Shown: one piece after another, positions 5,564-5,763 of the stretch
Layout: every line of letters begins with the position of its first letter
Position numbering within the stretch: the stretch's first letter is position 1
Assembly (NCBI GenBank): GCA_017889745.1
Contig: JAGGAG010000157.1
Location: 1 to 5,763 of the forward strand
Reading direction: 5' to 3'
Source of the DNA: Gemmatimonadota bacterium
Lineage (GTDB): Bacteria > Gemmatimonadota > Gemmatimonadetes > Gemmatimonadales > GWC2-71-9
DNA: 5,763 bases
Notes under the pieces: model-generated
What the model was told of the DNA's origin: nothing
The model's database searches: none
Seen by the model: only the letters and a program-made list of their open reading frames with translations
Position numbers and translations under genes: made by a program

Positions 5564-5597
5564 CACGAGAGCCGAAGGAGCCGCCCCAGAGACGCGC
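5564..5597 (+). repeat. 34-nt direct repeat, copy B
   Basis: Second copy of the repeat at 5403-5436, same orientation, 161 bp downstream, with two substitutions. The sequences between and after the copies do not match, so this is a conserved core and not a simple tandem duplication. Confidence 0.85.
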
Positions 5598-5621
5598 GAC
5601 AGCACGGTCGCGGGAACACTC

Positions 5622-5721
5622 GAGCGGGATGCCCCTCCTCAAAGGTCCTCGGGGCCGGGCACATGGACGTACCGTTCCGGTCCACCCGGCAGCCAGACCT
5701 TTTCGGAGGGGCACCCCGCTC
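5622..5721. repeat. Long imperfect palindrome, about 100 bp
   Basis: Bases 5622-5647 and 5696-5721 are inverted copies that pair at 23 of 26 positions (mismatches involve 5629, 5639 and 5640). Inside, GCCGGG (5654-5659) pairs with CCCGGC (5685-5690), and ACCG (5671-5674) pairs with CGGT (5678-5681) around TTC. The whole block can therefore fold as one interrupted hairpin with a tip near 5676. It contains no transposase. It could be a palindromic intergenic element, a strong bidirectional transcription stop, or an RNA structure. Confidence 0.7.
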
Positions 5722-5750
5722 ATCGCGCTTCAGTCGAACTCGTCAGGGCG

Positions 5751-5763
5751 CGTCGAATGGGGA
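5751..5763 (+). repeat. 13-nt direct repeat, copy 2 (at window edge)
   Basis: Exact copy of CGTCGAATGGGGA at 5450-5462, 301 bp downstream. The window ends here, so the true length of the match is unknown. Confidence 0.6.

Larger units (their letters stand above)
5400..5763. other. Repeat-bearing intergenic region without a convincing gene
   Basis: The 364 bp after the DUF1080 gene contain several short open frames on the minus strand, but their Arg/Gly/Ser-rich translations follow the repeats and show no domain or good ribosome site. The region instead holds a duplicated 34-nt repeat, a duplicated 13-nt motif, a 10-bp palindrome CCAGCGCTGG at 5436-5445 and a long imperfect palindrome. I see no clear terminator for the DUF1080 gene apart from these structures. 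Confidence 0.7.

Noticed and set aside
5386..5723. Several overlapping short minus-strand open frames of 69-99 codons at the right end
   Set aside because: Their translations repeat the same Trp-Gly-Ser-Phe-Gly-like pieces because they read the two nucleotide repeats. There is no ribosome site or domain support.
5400..5763. CRISPR array or integron attC sites
   Set aside because: There are only two repeat copies, with spacing far longer than in a CRISPR array, no cas genes, and no GTTRRRY/RYYYAAC core sites.

Overview
The window is GC-rich bacterial chromosome with densely packed genes. Both exported proteins have signal peptides that end at an Ala-Gln junction. One gene start looks leaderless, and one promoter has the form TTGACG, 17 bp, TAnnnT. 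Together these suggest a soil- or sediment-type lineage such as Gemmatimonadota, or possibly Acidobacteriota. No rRNA or other taxonomic marker is present, so this is only a guess. No tRNA, rRNA, CRISPR array, transposase or phage gene was found.

Left part (1-2073, + strand): an erythromycin-esterase-family hydrolase is followed directly by a small alpha/beta hydrolase of the dienelactone hydrolase type. They form a tightly coupled pair. The same pair is known elsewhere beside, or fused to, a phosphoribosyltransferase, which here could only lie upstream of base 1.

Middle (2074-3884, + strand): a 54-bp gap carries a possible promoter framed by a perfect 10-bp inverted repeat. It precedes a CAX-type Ca2+/H+ antiporter gene, which overlaps by 4 nt (GTGA) a five-helix membrane protein of the VIT1/CCC1-like group. 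This looks like a two-gene cation-transport operon. The membrane protein runs into a convergent gene with only 6 bp between the two stop codons.

Right-middle (3891-4691): a minus-strand gene encodes a small exported, Met- and Trp-rich protein of unknown function. It has a very strong Shine-Dalgarno site and a long leader. The leader holds a consensus-like promoter and, between promoter and gene, a 10-bp GC-rich hairpin followed by a T-rich tract facing the gene. This layout fits a transcription attenuator or a stand-alone small RNA of about 100 nt, and it is the most distinctive regulatory structure in the window.

Right part (4692-5763): a divergent, probably leaderless gene encodes an exported DUF1080 (3-keto-disaccharide hydrolase-like) protein. 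After it, 364 bp without a convincing gene contain two copies of a 34-nt repeat, a separate 13-nt repeat seen twice, and a long imperfect palindrome of about 100 bp. These look like pieces of a dispersed intergenic repeat family.

The genes are individually recognisable housekeeping or accessory types. I do not see a clear new defence or mobile system. The candidates for something undescribed are the attenuator-like leader with its uncharacterised exported protein, and the palindromic repeat region at the right end.
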